A stretch of 64,000 nt of DNA. Origin: Saprospiraceae bacterium. GTDB lineage: Bacteria; Bacteroidota; Bacteroidia; Chitinophagales; Saprospiraceae. The stretch spans positions 41,020 to 105,019 of the forward strand of contig JAJTFM010000016.1 of the NCBI GenBank assembly GCA_021298575.1, given 5' to 3'. The notes beneath the pieces are model-generated. The model was not told where the DNA came from and did no database searches. It saw only the letters and a list, made by a program, of their open reading frames with translations. The position numbers and the translations under genes were made by a program. This document shows, in pieces, positions 44,476 to 53,395 of the stretch (positions are counted from its first letter, which is position 1; every line of letters begins with the position of its first letter).

Positions 44476-45696
44476 TTAACCCCCGAAAGCATTCAGGCCT
44501 GTTACGTCGTGCCCGGTGATGAGCAGGTGTATGTCGTGGGTTCCCTCGTAAGTGAGTACGGTTTCCAGATTCATCATGTGTCTCATAACCGGGTACTCAT
44601 TAGTGATACCCATGCCGCCGTGAATCTGACGCGCCTCCCTTGCTACATTGAGCGCAGTGATAACGTTGTTCCGTTTTGCCATACTGACTTGAGCCGGAGT
44701 TACTTTTCCTTCGTTGGCCAGTACTCCGAGTCGCCAGGTGAGCAACTGGGCTTTGGTGATTTCGGTAATCATTTCTGCCAGTTTTTTCTGGGTCAGCTGG
44801 AATCCGCCGATAGGTCTTCCGAACTGCTCGCGTTCTATGGAGTAGCGGAGGGCGGAATCATAGCAATCGAGTGCAGCTCCAATAGCGCCCCATGCTATGC
44901 CATAGCGTGCTTTGGTCAGGCAGGTGAGCGGGCCGCGCATTCCGAGTACATTGGGCAATTGATTTTTTTTCGGGACGCGAACATCTTCAAAGATAAGTTC
45001 GCCGGTGATGCTGGCGCGCAGACTCCACTTTCCGTGAATTTCCGGAGCGGAGAAACCTTTCATACCTTTTTCGACAATCAGGCCGATAACCTTTCCGTCT
45101 TCATTTTTTGCCCATACTACAGCGATGTCTGCAACGGGTGAGTTGGTTATCCACATCTTGGCGCCGTTGAGAATATAGCTGTCGCCATCATCTTTCACAT
45201 TGGTAATCATACCGGCGGGGTTGGATCCGGCGTCCGGCTCGGTGAGTCCGAAGCATCCGATCATTTCACCGCTGGCCAGTTTGGGCAGGTAGTGACGGCG
45301 TTGTTCTTCGGAACCGAATTTATAAATGGGATACATTACGAGAGAGCCTTGTACCGATGCCATGGACCGGATACCGGAGTCGCCGCGTTCCAGTTCCTGC
45401 ATGATGACACCGTAGGCAATTTCGTCCATACCTCCGCAGCCGTATTCTGCGGGGAGTGAGGGGCCAAAAGCGCCTATTTCTGCCAGGCCTTTGAAAAGAT
45501 GTGTGGGGCATTCCGCGCGGTGGGAATAGTCTTCTATGATTGGACTTACCTCCGATTTGACCCACTGCCGGACGGCATCGCGGGCGATCAGGTGTTCGGG
45601 TGAGAGCAATTCATCGAGAAGATAGTAGTCGTGGTGCTGGTAGCGATCTTCTCTGGCTGAGCGTTTGATCGCTGTATCTGTACCGTTGGCTTGCAT
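44476..45696 (-). CDS. Glutaryl-CoA dehydrogenase-like acyl-CoA dehydrogenase
   Basis: 406 aa. FAD/acyl-CoA dehydrogenase motifs: CFGLTEPDAGSNPAGM, MWITNSPVADIAVVWAK, REQFGRPIGGFQLTQKKLAEM. The catalytic base is Glu in LTYEGTHDIH, followed by ITGHDVTGLNAFG. This end pattern is characteristic of glutaryl-CoA dehydrogenases, which oxidatively decarboxylate glutaryl-CoA in lysine/tryptophan degradation. Substrate assignment is by motif similarity. Confidence 0.9.
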   Translation of the reverse strand: MQANGTDTAIKRSAREDRYQHHDYYLLDELLSPEHLIARDAVRQWVKSEVSPIIEDYSHRAECPTHLFKGLAEIGAFGPSLPAEYGCGGMDEIAYGVIMQELERGDSGIRSMASVQGSLVMYPIYKFGSEEQRRHYLPKLASGEMIGCFGLTEPDAGSNPAGMITNVKDDGDSYILNGAKMWITNSPVADIAVVWAKNEDGKVIGLIVEKGMKGFSAPEIHGKWSLRASITGELIFEDVRVPKKNQLPNVLGMRGPLTCLTKARYGIAWGAIGAALDCYDSALRYSIEREQFGRPIGGFQLTQKKLAEMITEITKAQLLTWRLGVLANEGKVTPAQVSMAKRNNVITALNVAREARQIHGGMGITNEYPVMRHMMNLETVLTYEGTHDIHLLITGHDVTGLNAFGG

Positions 45697-45727
45697 GATC
45701 TTTTTAGTTTTATTTTGGAAAACGCTG

Positions 45728-45735
45728 CAAAGGTA
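45728..45735 (-). promoter_or_regulatory. -7 element for the acyl-CoA dehydrogenase
   Basis: TACCTTTG (then C) on the minus strand, 32 nt before the ATG at 45696. Confidence 0.5.
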
Positions 45736-45769
45736 ATTAATGTTCAGGTGGTGTTATGCTTATTTTGCC

Positions 45770-46105
45770 CTACCACTTCCAATCATCCATACCTTCAAGC
45801 GGATCAATTCGTGTGTTTTTTTTTGTTTCGATTCTTTGTTTTTGTCTTTCCACAACAAGACGGGCCAAACCAATATTGGCGGGTTCGGGAGCATCAGGTC
45901 GCATAACTGGTACTATCTTGTTTTCAAGTACATCGAGTCTGTAAAGCAGGCTCATCAGTTGTTCGGGTTGTTTTTCGAGCATGACTGCTATACGTTCAGC
46001 CAGTGCCATTACAAGGTCATCTTCTGTGTAAACAGTTATTTTTGTGAGGTCAAATGGGCCCTCAATGAGATGAGCTGCTTTCTGAATTATTTCATTTTGT
46101 TCCAT
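45770..46105 (-). CDS. Small conserved-looking protein of unknown function
   Basis: 111 aa from ATG 46105 (MEQNEIIQKAAHLIEGPFDL). It is soluble and mostly helical, with AERIAVMLEKQPEQLMSLLYRLDVLE as the central helix and a basic C-terminal part ending DPLEGMDDWKW. I do not recognise the family. It diverges from lpxC, and both genes have -7 elements within about 80 bp. Confidence 0.6.
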   Translation of the reverse strand: MEQNEIIQKAAHLIEGPFDLTKITVYTEDDLVMALAERIAVMLEKQPEQLMSLLYRLDVLENKIVPVMRPDAPEPANIGLARLVVERQKQRIETKKNTRIDPLEGMDDWKW

Positions 46106-46110
46106 CGCTG

Positions 46111-46118
46111 CAAAGGTA
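46111..46118 (-). promoter_or_regulatory. -7 element for the 45770-46105 gene
   Basis: TACCTTTG (then C) on the minus strand, starting 6 nt before the ATG at 46105. The leader would be almost absent. Confidence 0.4.
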
Positions 46119-46186
46119 AGGGCATGCCTTGTACACACGCAGGAATCCGGCCTATTAAAATTCGGGCAAATCAAATTTTGCTGTCG

Positions 46187-46194
46187 TACTTTTG
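46187..46194 (+). promoter_or_regulatory. -7 element for lpxC/fabZ
   Basis: TACTTTTG followed by C, 19 nt before the ATG at 46214. Confidence 0.55.
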
Positions 46195-46213
46195 CAGGTG
46201 CAAATACTACATC

Positions 46214-47629
46214 ATGAAACAATTTACCATTCAGAATCAGGTAACTGTAAAGGGCGTTGGTCTTCATACAGGAAAGAGTGTGATTCTAACCTTCAAGCCC
46301 GCAGAGGCAAATCACGGATATCGTTTCCAACGCATAGATCTGGAAGATCAGCCGGTCATTCCGGCAGATGTAAAATATGTTTACTCGACGAATCGAGGCA
46401 CCACACTAAAGATTGGTGATGCCCAGGTTTCTACAGTTGAACATGTTTTATCTGCTCTCGTCGGTTTGGGTATTGATAACGTCCTGCTTGAGATAGACGG
46501 ACCTGAGATGCCTATTATGGACGGTACTGCCAAGCTATTTGTGGATGCATTGAAAGAAGCTGGTCTGGTAGAGCTCGATACAGAACGCGACTACTACGAA
46601 ATTACCGAGCCGATTTCTTACAAGGATGAAGTAACCGGTACCGAAATAATGGCCTTACCCTCGGATCATTTCGAGGCTACGGTGATGATAGACTTTAACT
46701 CAAGTGTACTTGGCCAGCAGTTCGCCGCCCTGTCTGATATCAATGACTTTGAAACAGAGATTGCTCCATGCAGAACTTTTGTGTTTTTACACGAACTGGA
46801 GAAATTACTTGATATGGGTCTTATCAAGGGGGGGGCTCTCGATAATGCTATCGTTATTGCCGACCGGAAGATGGAGCCGGATGACCTTGAAAATTTGTCT
46901 AAAAAACTGAATCGCCCCAATCTGGATATTGATCCGCAGGGTGGTGTTCTCAATACCATCAAGCTTCACTTCCAGAATGAACCAGCCCGCCACAAACTGC
47001 TGGATGTGGTTGGCGATCTTGCACTGGTTGGGAAACCTATCAAAGGGAAGATAGTGGCTACCAAGCCTGGCCACACAGCCAACACGGAATTTGCCAAAAT
47101 CCTGAAAAAGGATATGATGGAAAAGAAGAAGCTGATGGGGGTTCCAAAATATGACCATGAAAAGGAACCTGTACTGGATATCAATGGTGTTTCCAAAATG
47201 CTGCCGCACCGATACCCATTCCTGCTTGTTGATAAAATTATTGAAATCAGCAGTACGCATGTTGTCGGCATCAAGAATGTGACTATTAACGAAGCGTTCT
47301 TCCAGGGTCATTTTCCCGATAATCCTGTATTCCCCGGGGTGCTTCAAATTGAGGCACTTGCCCAAACGGGAGGTATTCTTGCTTTGTATAGTCAGCCCGA
47401 CCAGGGTAACTGGGACACCTATTTCCTGAAAATAGATAACACCAAGTTCAAGGCAAAGGTGATGCCAGGTGACACCATGATTCTAAAAATGGAACTTATC
47501 GAACCGATTCGACGCGGGATTGTTCACATGCAGGGTACTATTTATGTGGGCAATAAAATTGTTTCTGAAGGAGAACTCACGGCCCAGATTGTAAGACGTG
47601 CCAAGCCAAACCCGGAAGAACAAAAATAG
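46214..47629 (+). CDS. lpxC: Bifunctional LpxC deacetylase / FabZ dehydratase
   Basis: 471 aa from ATG 46214; the frame is open farther upstream but overlaps an opposite gene and its promoters. Residues 1-310 are LpxC: VKGVGLHTGKSV, the zinc histidine in STVEHVLSAL, and HKLLDVVGDLALVG with the second zinc His and Asp. Residues about 325-471 are FabZ: MLPHRYPFLLVDKI and the catalytic GHFPDNPVFPGVLQIEALAQ. The fusion is a Bacteroidota hallmark. It deacetylates UDP-3-O-acyl-GlcNAc in lipid A synthesis and dehydrates 3-hydroxyacyl-ACP. It heads the lpxC/fabZ-lpxA-ABC operon. Confidence 0.97.
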   Translation: MKQFTIQNQVTVKGVGLHTGKSVILTFKPAEANHGYRFQRIDLEDQPVIPADVKYVYSTNRGTTLKIGDAQVSTVEHVLSALVGLGIDNVLLEIDGPEMPIMDGTAKLFVDALKEAGLVELDTERDYYEITEPISYKDEVTGTEIMALPSDHFEATVMIDFNSSVLGQQFAALSDINDFETEIAPCRTFVFLHELEKLLDMGLIKGGALDNAIVIADRKMEPDDLENLSKKLNRPNLDIDPQGGVLNTIKLHFQNEPARHKLLDVVGDLALVGKPIKGKIVATKPGHTANTEFAKILKKDMMEKKKLMGVPKYDHEKEPVLDINGVSKMLPHRYPFLLVDKIIEISSTHVVGIKNVTINEAFFQGHFPDNPVFPGVLQIEALAQTGGILALYSQPDQGNWDTYFLKIDNTKFKAKVMPGDTMILKMELIEPIRRGIVHMQGTIYVGNKIVSEGELTAQIVRRAKPNPEEQK

Positions 47630-47652
47630 CTGGCCCCAACCAAATTCACTTA

Positions 47653-48447
47653 ATGGATTACTCACAAACCACCATGAGGGATATTCACCCCAAGGCCCGG
47701 ATCGGAAAGAATGTAAAGATTGGTGCCTTCACAACGATCGAAGAGGATGTCGTAATAGGCGACAATTGCCATATCGGATCCGGCGTGCATATCTACAACG
47801 GCGCCCGGATAGGTGATGAGTGCCGTATCTTCAATGGGGCATCTATCAGCGCAACACCTCAAACCAAGGTTATGCTTGATGAACCTGCTACACTGGAAAT
47901 TGGTGGCGGTACGATTGTTCGTGAATTCTGCACACTGAACAGGGGTAATCTCAAATTCGGAGGCAATACCAGAATAGGAGAAAACTGTCTGCTCATGGCC
48001 TATGTACATGTAGCACATGATTGTTATATCGGCCATGATTCTGTGTTGGCCAATGGCGTAACTATTGCCGGGCATGTGGAAATCGGCGAATGGGCAACTA
48101 TTGGCGGGATGACGGGTGTTCATCAGTTTGTCCGTATAGGAGAGCAAACCATGATTGCCGGCGCTTCTGTTGTTTTGAAAGATGTGCCTCCTTTTGTGAC
48201 TGCTGCAAGGGACCCACTGTCTTATGCCGGAATAAACACCATAGGACTAAAACGCCGTAACTTTTCCTCCGATGAAATGAGAATTATAGAGGATGTCTAT
48301 AGAGTTCTGTTTGTTAAAGGGTATGCTGTTTCCAGGGCATTGAGTATCATCGAGGGTGAACTCCCCGAAAGTGAATATCGCACCCGAATTGTTGATTTTG
48401 TCAGAGGGGCCAAGAGGGGCCTGATGAAAGGTTTCCGGTCAAAATAA
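47653..48447 (+). CDS. lpxA: UDP-N-acetylglucosamine acyltransferase
   Basis: 264 aa left-handed beta-helix protein with hexapeptide repeats (IHPKARIGKNVKIGAFTTIE...) from residue 10. The conserved catalytic-His segment is LLMAYVHVAHDCYIGHDSVLANG, and GGMTGVHQFVRIGE follows. The C-terminal helical part is YRVLFVKGYAVSRALSIIEGE. It performs the first step of lipid A synthesis. It lies 23 bp after lpxC/fabZ. Confidence 0.96.
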   Translation: MDYSQTTMRDIHPKARIGKNVKIGAFTTIEEDVVIGDNCHIGSGVHIYNGARIGDECRIFNGASISATPQTKVMLDEPATLEIGGGTIVREFCTLNRGNLKFGGNTRIGENCLLMAYVHVAHDCYIGHDSVLANGVTIAGHVEIGEWATIGGMTGVHQFVRIGEQTMIAGASVVLKDVPPFVTAARDPLSYAGINTIGLKRRNFSSDEMRIIEDVYRVLFVKGYAVSRALSIIEGELPESEYRTRIVDFVRGAKRGLMKGFRSK

Positions 48448-48452
48448 CTCCT

Positions 48453-49076
48453 ATGGATATCATAGCTGACAACTTGGGAAAACGATATCTCCGGGACTGG
48501 ATATTCAGGGGCTTGTCATGTCGCTTTGAAGAGGGCAATACCTATGCTATTCTTGGATCAAATGGATCCGGCAAGTCCACACTCCTGAAGGTTTTGTCTG
48601 GCCACCTCTCTCCCACCAAAGGAGTTATATCATTTCTGAATTCAGGGGACAAGGTTTCACCGGAAAATGTTTTCCGGAACATCTCCTATGCAGCGCCCTA
48701 CATTGAGTTAATTGAGGAACTTACACTCGAAGAGGCAATCAGATTCCATGTTAACATGAAACCGCTTGCTCCGGATTTTGATACAGAAAAAATAATTGAA
48801 ACACTCGGATACCCAAAGGCGAGGCATAAGGAAATTAGACACTTTTCATCGGGTATGAAGCAGCGATTGAAACTTGTTCTTGCACTCGCTTCCAATAGCT
48901 CAGTGGTACTCCTCGATGAGCCATCTACCAATCTCGATATTCAGGGTATAGCATGGTACAAAAAACTTGTTCAGGATTTTTTAACCGACAACAGACTCGT
49001 AATCATTGCGTCTAACGACCCGCACGACCTGGAACTCTGTGGTAGTCAAATTAATATTATGGATTACAAAAAATGA
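48453..49076 (+). CDS. ABC transporter ATP-binding protein
   Basis: 207 aa, a stand-alone ATPase: Walker A LGSNGSGKSTLLKVL, signature region HFSSGMKQRLKLVLALASN (FSSGM instead of LSGGQ), Walker B SVVLLDEPSTNLD. It starts 5 bp after lpxA, so it is in the lipid A operon, but no permease gene follows. The variant signature is common in short ABC-2-type export ATPases. Cargo unknown. Its stop codon lies at the start of a 50-bp palindrome. Confidence 0.9.
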   Translation: MDIIADNLGKRYLRDWIFRGLSCRFEEGNTYAILGSNGSGKSTLLKVLSGHLSPTKGVISFLNSGDKVSPENVFRNISYAAPYIELIEELTLEEAIRFHVNMKPLAPDFDTEKIIETLGYPKARHKEIRHFSSGMKQRLKLVLALASNSSVVLLDEPSTNLDIQGIAWYKKLVQDFLTDNRLVIIASNDPHDLELCGSQINIMDYKK

Positions 49077-49124
49077 TTGTGAAACGGTCATTGTTCCACG
49101 TGGAACAATGACCGTTTCACAATC
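49075..49124. terminator. Perfect 50-bp palindrome, bidirectional terminator
   Basis: 49075-49099 is the exact reverse complement of 49100-49124, with no spacer. It contains the stop codons of both convergent genes (49074-49076 on plus, 49117-49119 on minus). The RNA from either strand could fold into a very long stem. Its centre is a ParB-site match, listed separately. Confidence 0.85.
49092..49107. promoter_or_regulatory. parS centromere-like site
   Basis: TGTTCCACGTGGAACA matches the widely conserved ParB/Spo0J binding consensus TGTTNCACGTGNAACA at every position. It lies about 20 kb from the proposed oriC, where parS sites usually cluster. parA and parB are not in the window. Confidence 0.8.
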
Positions 49125-50751
49125 TGGTGATGTAACATTCCACACGTCTGTTTTTTGATCTGAGCTCCTCACTGGAGTTGTCGTTGATGGGCGATTTTGG
49201 GCCAAGTCCGATGGCGGCTATTCTCGATTCGGCAATCCCCTTTTTTACCAGGAATTTTTTTACTGATTCTGCGCGTTCAGTAGAGAGGCGTATCAGGTCT
49301 TCTGCTTTTCCGATATTGTCAGTATGGCCCTCTATTCGTACATGCATTCCCGGCGATTTGGCAAGGGTCATAAACAACCGGTCGAGTTCCGGAAAAGATT
49401 CTTCAAGGATGATCGCTGTGGACTGTTTGAAAAATATGGGGCTCAGCTCTATTTTAGCATCCACGCGCATCAGGTCCACATAAAGATCCAGGTATTGCTC
49501 CCTGAAAAAATAGTAGTCACGGCGGAGTAGTACATCCTTAATCTCGCCGGCATATCCCGGATAGTTTGCAGCAAAAGTGGTTTTTACTCCTTTGGGGATT
49601 TTTATTCTGAATGTTCCGTCAGTAGCAATGATCTGGTTCTGAACTCCTTTTTCCATGTTGTAAGTAATGATTGCTCCCGGAACAAGTTCATTGGTTGACC
49701 GGTTTACAATCCTCCCTATGATTTCATACTCTGTCGCCTGTGGCGGAGCAATCCTGACCCTGAAAATGTCAGAGTTTCCGTCCCGTTTGGAACAGAAGTA
49801 AAGATACCCGGAAGTCATGTTGAAATATGGCTGGCTCTCATCGTATTTGCTGTTGATGGGCTCCCCTACCAAAACCGGTGGCGACCATTTTTGCCAGGTA
49901 CTGTCCAGTCGCTGGGTTGTGTATATGTCGTTTCCGCCCAGGCCGCCCAGCCTGTTGGAAGAGAAATAGAGAGTAGAATTGTCTTCCGATAAATAGGGCG
50001 TCGTTTCCCGGTATGCAGAATTGATGATATTTCCGAGGTGTTTGGGAGAACTCCATTTGTTGGGTCCCTCCCGAAAACATACATACAGATCCATATCCCG
50101 GGAGTCGAATCGCGCTGCGGATAAAATGAGTATTTCTCCGTCAAAACTCATGGTGAGACTGACATCTGATGTGATAGTATAGTAATCGGCAATTTCTACA
50201 GAAATCGGAAAACTCCAGCCAATCGAATCCGGCGTTTTGGATACCCTGGAGAACCCCCGATCCATATTGCCGTTTCGCTGGAATTGATTGATTACGTAAA
50301 AGGAGTTCGGATCAGGCGTGATAGTTACCATGCTGTTCGGGAGTGCGTTATTCAATGGATACCCGGGATGCTCTGTCCGGGTGAAGTCGAATGAGTCGGC
50401 CCGGGCAATCCATATATCCTGATTGAAAGCAGACAGTACAGGATTGAAAACCTTTTTCCCGGATATCTGAGAATAAACTTCAGACAGCAACGACAGGTAT
50501 TCCTTGTCAGCCAGTTTTACCGACATGTCAATACTGTCAATCAGGAGAGTCTGGTTGAAATCAGGGTGTCCCACCCTCGTGAAGTAAAGGGTTCGGCCGT
50601 CTCTGCCCGGAACAGGCGTAATTTCAGAATAGGGGGAGTTGATATTGTCCGGCAGTTTTTCCAGTTGAAAATAGTTGTACTGCGAAAGGATATGCTCCGG
50701 AAACAAACAGATTATCTGGATAATAAACCAGTATGACGTGCGATTTTTCAT
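49117..50751 (-). CDS. OmpA-family protein with PD40 beta-propeller
   Basis: 544 aa. A signal peptide (MKNRTSYWFIIQIICLFPEHILSQ) is followed by PD40/WD40-like propeller repeats (RDGRTLYFTRVG, DNSTLYFSSNRLGGLGGNDIY, GYLYFCSKRDGNSDIF). A short carboxypeptidase-regulatory-like segment (IIGRIVNRSTNELVPGAIIT) comes next. The OmpA peptidoglycan-binding domain lies at about 435-544 (HVRIEGHTDNIGKAEDLIRLS, RVECYI). It is an outer-membrane protein tethered to peptidoglycan, an architecture common in Bacteroidota; some relatives act in type IX secretion or gliding (PorE-like). Confidence 0.9.
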   Translation of the reverse strand: MKNRTSYWFIIQIICLFPEHILSQYNYFQLEKLPDNINSPYSEITPVPGRDGRTLYFTRVGHPDFNQTLLIDSIDMSVKLADKEYLSLLSEVYSQISGKKVFNPVLSAFNQDIWIARADSFDFTRTEHPGYPLNNALPNSMVTITPDPNSFYVINQFQRNGNMDRGFSRVSKTPDSIGWSFPISVEIADYYTITSDVSLTMSFDGEILILSAARFDSRDMDLYVCFREGPNKWSSPKHLGNIINSAYRETTPYLSEDNSTLYFSSNRLGGLGGNDIYTTQRLDSTWQKWSPPVLVGEPINSKYDESQPYFNMTSGYLYFCSKRDGNSDIFRVRIAPPQATEYEIIGRIVNRSTNELVPGAIITYNMEKGVQNQIIATDGTFRIKIPKGVKTTFAANYPGYAGEIKDVLLRRDYYFFREQYLDLYVDLMRVDAKIELSPIFFKQSTAIILEESFPELDRLFMTLAKSPGMHVRIEGHTDNIGKAEDLIRLSTERAESVKKFLVKKGIAESRIAAIGLGPKSPINDNSSEELRSKNRRVECYITRL

Positions 50752-50862
50752 GCGGTAAAATTATGGGTGTATTGCCGACAATCGCCTGTTTTTATGAATC
50801 CTTATTCTCAATATTTGATCAATATCTTTTCTACCTCACAGATCAAGATATAACTTCGCCCC

Positions 50863-53391
50863 ATGAAATACACAATTCTTGTCATCGCTCTTTTACTTCC
50901 TATGCTGTCTGAGGCACAAAGGAGTTTCGTCTCCACCCGCCAGTCTGTTCAGGCCTACAACTGGGGCTTCCGCCAGGCCAGCGACTCCACTTCTTCCTGG
51001 AAACCTGCCGAAGCGCCAGTCAGTGTTCACACAGCCCTTTTTAAAAATGGCCTGATTGAAGATCCATTTTATAGAGATAACGAAGAAAAACTTCAGTGGA
51101 TAGAAAAGGAAGACTGGGAGTTTCAGACATACTTCGATGTGCCTCCCGATGTCCTGCAGAAAAAACATATCGAACTGGTGTTCAGAGGAATTGATACGTA
51201 CGCCCAGATTTACCTGAACGACACGCTGATCCTGGAAACGGATAACATGTTCCGCACCTGGAATGCCGATGTGAAAAGGCTGCTCCGCCCTACCGGAAAT
51301 GTTATCCATTTCTACTTCGAGAGCCCGCTCAAAAAAACAGAAGAGGCATGGAAGGCGCTGGGCTACGAACTCCCGGGTGGTCAGCGTACCATGAGCCGTA
51401 AGGCCCAGTTCCATTACGGATGGGACTGGGGGCCTCGTTTTGTAGGTTGCGGTATTCTGAAAAACCCTGAAATACTCGCATGGGATGATGTTCTCCTGGA
51501 GAATGTATTTGTTACTACACAGAGTATTACACCCGAACTTGCCAAAATGGTGGCCCGGTTCAGATACCGGAGCGATGCAGATATCAACGTAACCGTTGTA
51601 TCAAAAGAGGCTAAAAGAAAATCGGTGGAGGAGCGTCGGTTCTATGAAGGAGTACACGAAGACTCCGTTACTTTCGAAGTGCCCGAACCCAAACTTTGGT
51701 GGTGCGCCGGAATGGGAGAACCACATCTCTACGATTTCCAGCTGGATATAAAACAGAATGGCAAATTGCTGGACAAGGCCGATATTCGGGCGGGCATACG
51801 AACAATAGAGCTCGTCACAGAGAAGGATACAAAGGGGGAGTCATTTTATTTCAGACTAAACGGCAAGCCTGTATTCGCCAAAGGAGCCAACTATATCCCG
51901 CAGGATATTTTTCAGGATCGGGTGTCCCCCATGCGCTATAAAAAACTGCTCGATGATGCTGTGGCTGCCAATATGAATATGTTGCGAATCTGGGGTGGTG
52001 GTATTTATGAAGATGATATCTTTTATCAGTTGTGCGACACAAGAGGTATTCTTGTCTGGCAGGACTTCATGTATGCCTGTGCACTTTATCCGGGTAATGG
52101 ATCATTCCTTAAAACAGCAGCCAAAGAAGCAAACGAACAGATCGAAAGACTCCGGCAACACCCTTGTATTGCACTATGGTGTGGTAATAATGAAAACAAT
52201 GAAGCCTGGCATCACTGGGGATGGCAAATGCAGTTCAATGAGGCGCAGCGAAACCAGTTATGGCGCGACTACCAGATACTTTTCAATGACCTGCTCAGAA
52301 CATACGTAGAGAGAAACGGCGGCGGAGTACCCTATTGGGAAAGCTCGCCCAAATATGGCAGAGGTAATCCAAAGTCGCTTACAGAAGGCGATTCGCACTA
52401 CTGGGGCGTTTGGCACGACGAAGAACCATTCGATATGTACAACAAAAAAGTACCTCGCTTTATGAGCGAATACGGATTTCAGAGTTTTCCTGAGTGGCGT
52501 ACTATACAGTCTTTTACCCTGCCCGAAGACAGGAAGCTGGACAGCAAAGTGATGCTCCTGCACCAGAAACACCCACGAGGTAACGCTCTGATTGCCGAGT
52601 ATATGAAGCGGGATTATATCACCCCCAAATCCTTCGAAGACTTCGTGTATGTAAGCCAGCTCCTGCAGGCAGAAGGAATGAGAACTGCTATTGAAGCTCA
52701 CCGGAGAAATAAACCATACTGTATGGGCTCTCTCTACTGGCAACTCAACGATGTATGGCAGGTGGCGTCATGGTCGGGTATTGACTGCTTTGGCCGATGG
52801 AAGGCTCTTCATTACTATGCCCGGGAAGCATTTAGTCCAATAGCTGCACTGCCCATTATGGATGGTGAAATTCTGAAGATATATGGAGTCAATGATAAAC
52901 TGGATACAGCCCACCTGACGCTGCATGTACATGCACACAGTTTTGAGGGAAAAACACTCAGCGATATTACACAAATAGACACACACATAAACCCCGATAC
53001 CAGTAAAATGATCTGGCAGGGTACTCTTAAGTCGGTACTCAACAAACACAAGCCGGAAAACGCAGTGGTGGAAATTATACTGAAGGACAGTTCTTCAAAT
53101 ATTATTTACAGGAGGTTATACTACCCCGCTCCACCGAAGAAGATGACACTTCCAAAACCGGGTATTGAGCAAAAAGTGGAACAGGTAAATGAAGGATATG
53201 CCATTACGCTCTCTGCCGACCGCCTTGCAAAGAATGTGTATATCAGCACAGAGGTCAACGGATCATTTGGCGATAACTACTTTGATCTGCTTGCCGGAGA
53301 AAAGAAAACGGTAATCTTCAGAACGGATCGTATTCTTGACGATCCGAAATCAGCATTCAAAATAAAATCGCTGGCAGATACCACAGAGTAA
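50863..53391 (+). CDS. Beta-mannosidase, GH2
   Basis: 842 aa with signal peptide (MKYTILVIALLLPMLSEAQ). A jelly-roll sugar-binding domain is followed by an Ig-like domain and then the TIM barrel. The acid/base Glu is in LWCGNNENNEAWHHWGW and the nucleophile Glu in PRFMSEYGFQSFPEW. QFHYGWDWGPRFVGCGI is characteristic of GH2 beta-mannosidases. It would release terminal mannose from mannooligosaccharides or N-glycan cores in the periplasm. No other glycan-use genes are adjacent. Confidence 0.94.
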   Translation: MKYTILVIALLLPMLSEAQRSFVSTRQSVQAYNWGFRQASDSTSSWKPAEAPVSVHTALFKNGLIEDPFYRDNEEKLQWIEKEDWEFQTYFDVPPDVLQKKHIELVFRGIDTYAQIYLNDTLILETDNMFRTWNADVKRLLRPTGNVIHFYFESPLKKTEEAWKALGYELPGGQRTMSRKAQFHYGWDWGPRFVGCGILKNPEILAWDDVLLENVFVTTQSITPELAKMVARFRYRSDADINVTVVSKEAKRKSVEERRFYEGVHEDSVTFEVPEPKLWWCAGMGEPHLYDFQLDIKQNGKLLDKADIRAGIRTIELVTEKDTKGESFYFRLNGKPVFAKGANYIPQDIFQDRVSPMRYKKLLDDAVAANMNMLRIWGGGIYEDDIFYQLCDTRGILVWQDFMYACALYPGNGSFLKTAAKEANEQIERLRQHPCIALWCGNNENNEAWHHWGWQMQFNEAQRNQLWRDYQILFNDLLRTYVERNGGGVPYWESSPKYGRGNPKSLTEGDSHYWGVWHDEEPFDMYNKKVPRFMSEYGFQSFPEWRTIQSFTLPEDRKLDSKVMLLHQKHPRGNALIAEYMKRDYITPKSFEDFVYVSQLLQAEGMRTAIEAHRRNKPYCMGSLYWQLNDVWQVASWSGIDCFGRWKALHYYAREAFSPIAALPIMDGEILKIYGVNDKLDTAHLTLHVHAHSFEGKTLSDITQIDTHINPDTSKMIWQGTLKSVLNKHKPENAVVEIILKDSSSNIIYRRLYYPAPPKKMTLPKPGIEQKVEQVNEGYAITLSADRLAKNVYISTEVNGSFGDNYFDLLAGEKKTVIFRTDRILDDPKSAFKIKSLADTTE

Positions 53392-53395
53392 TACA

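Noticed and set aside
45740..46213. 158-codon N-terminal extension of LpxC/FabZ
   Set aside because: It overlaps a divergent gene and two promoter motifs, and LpxC begins normally at 46214 (MKQFTIQNQVTVKG).
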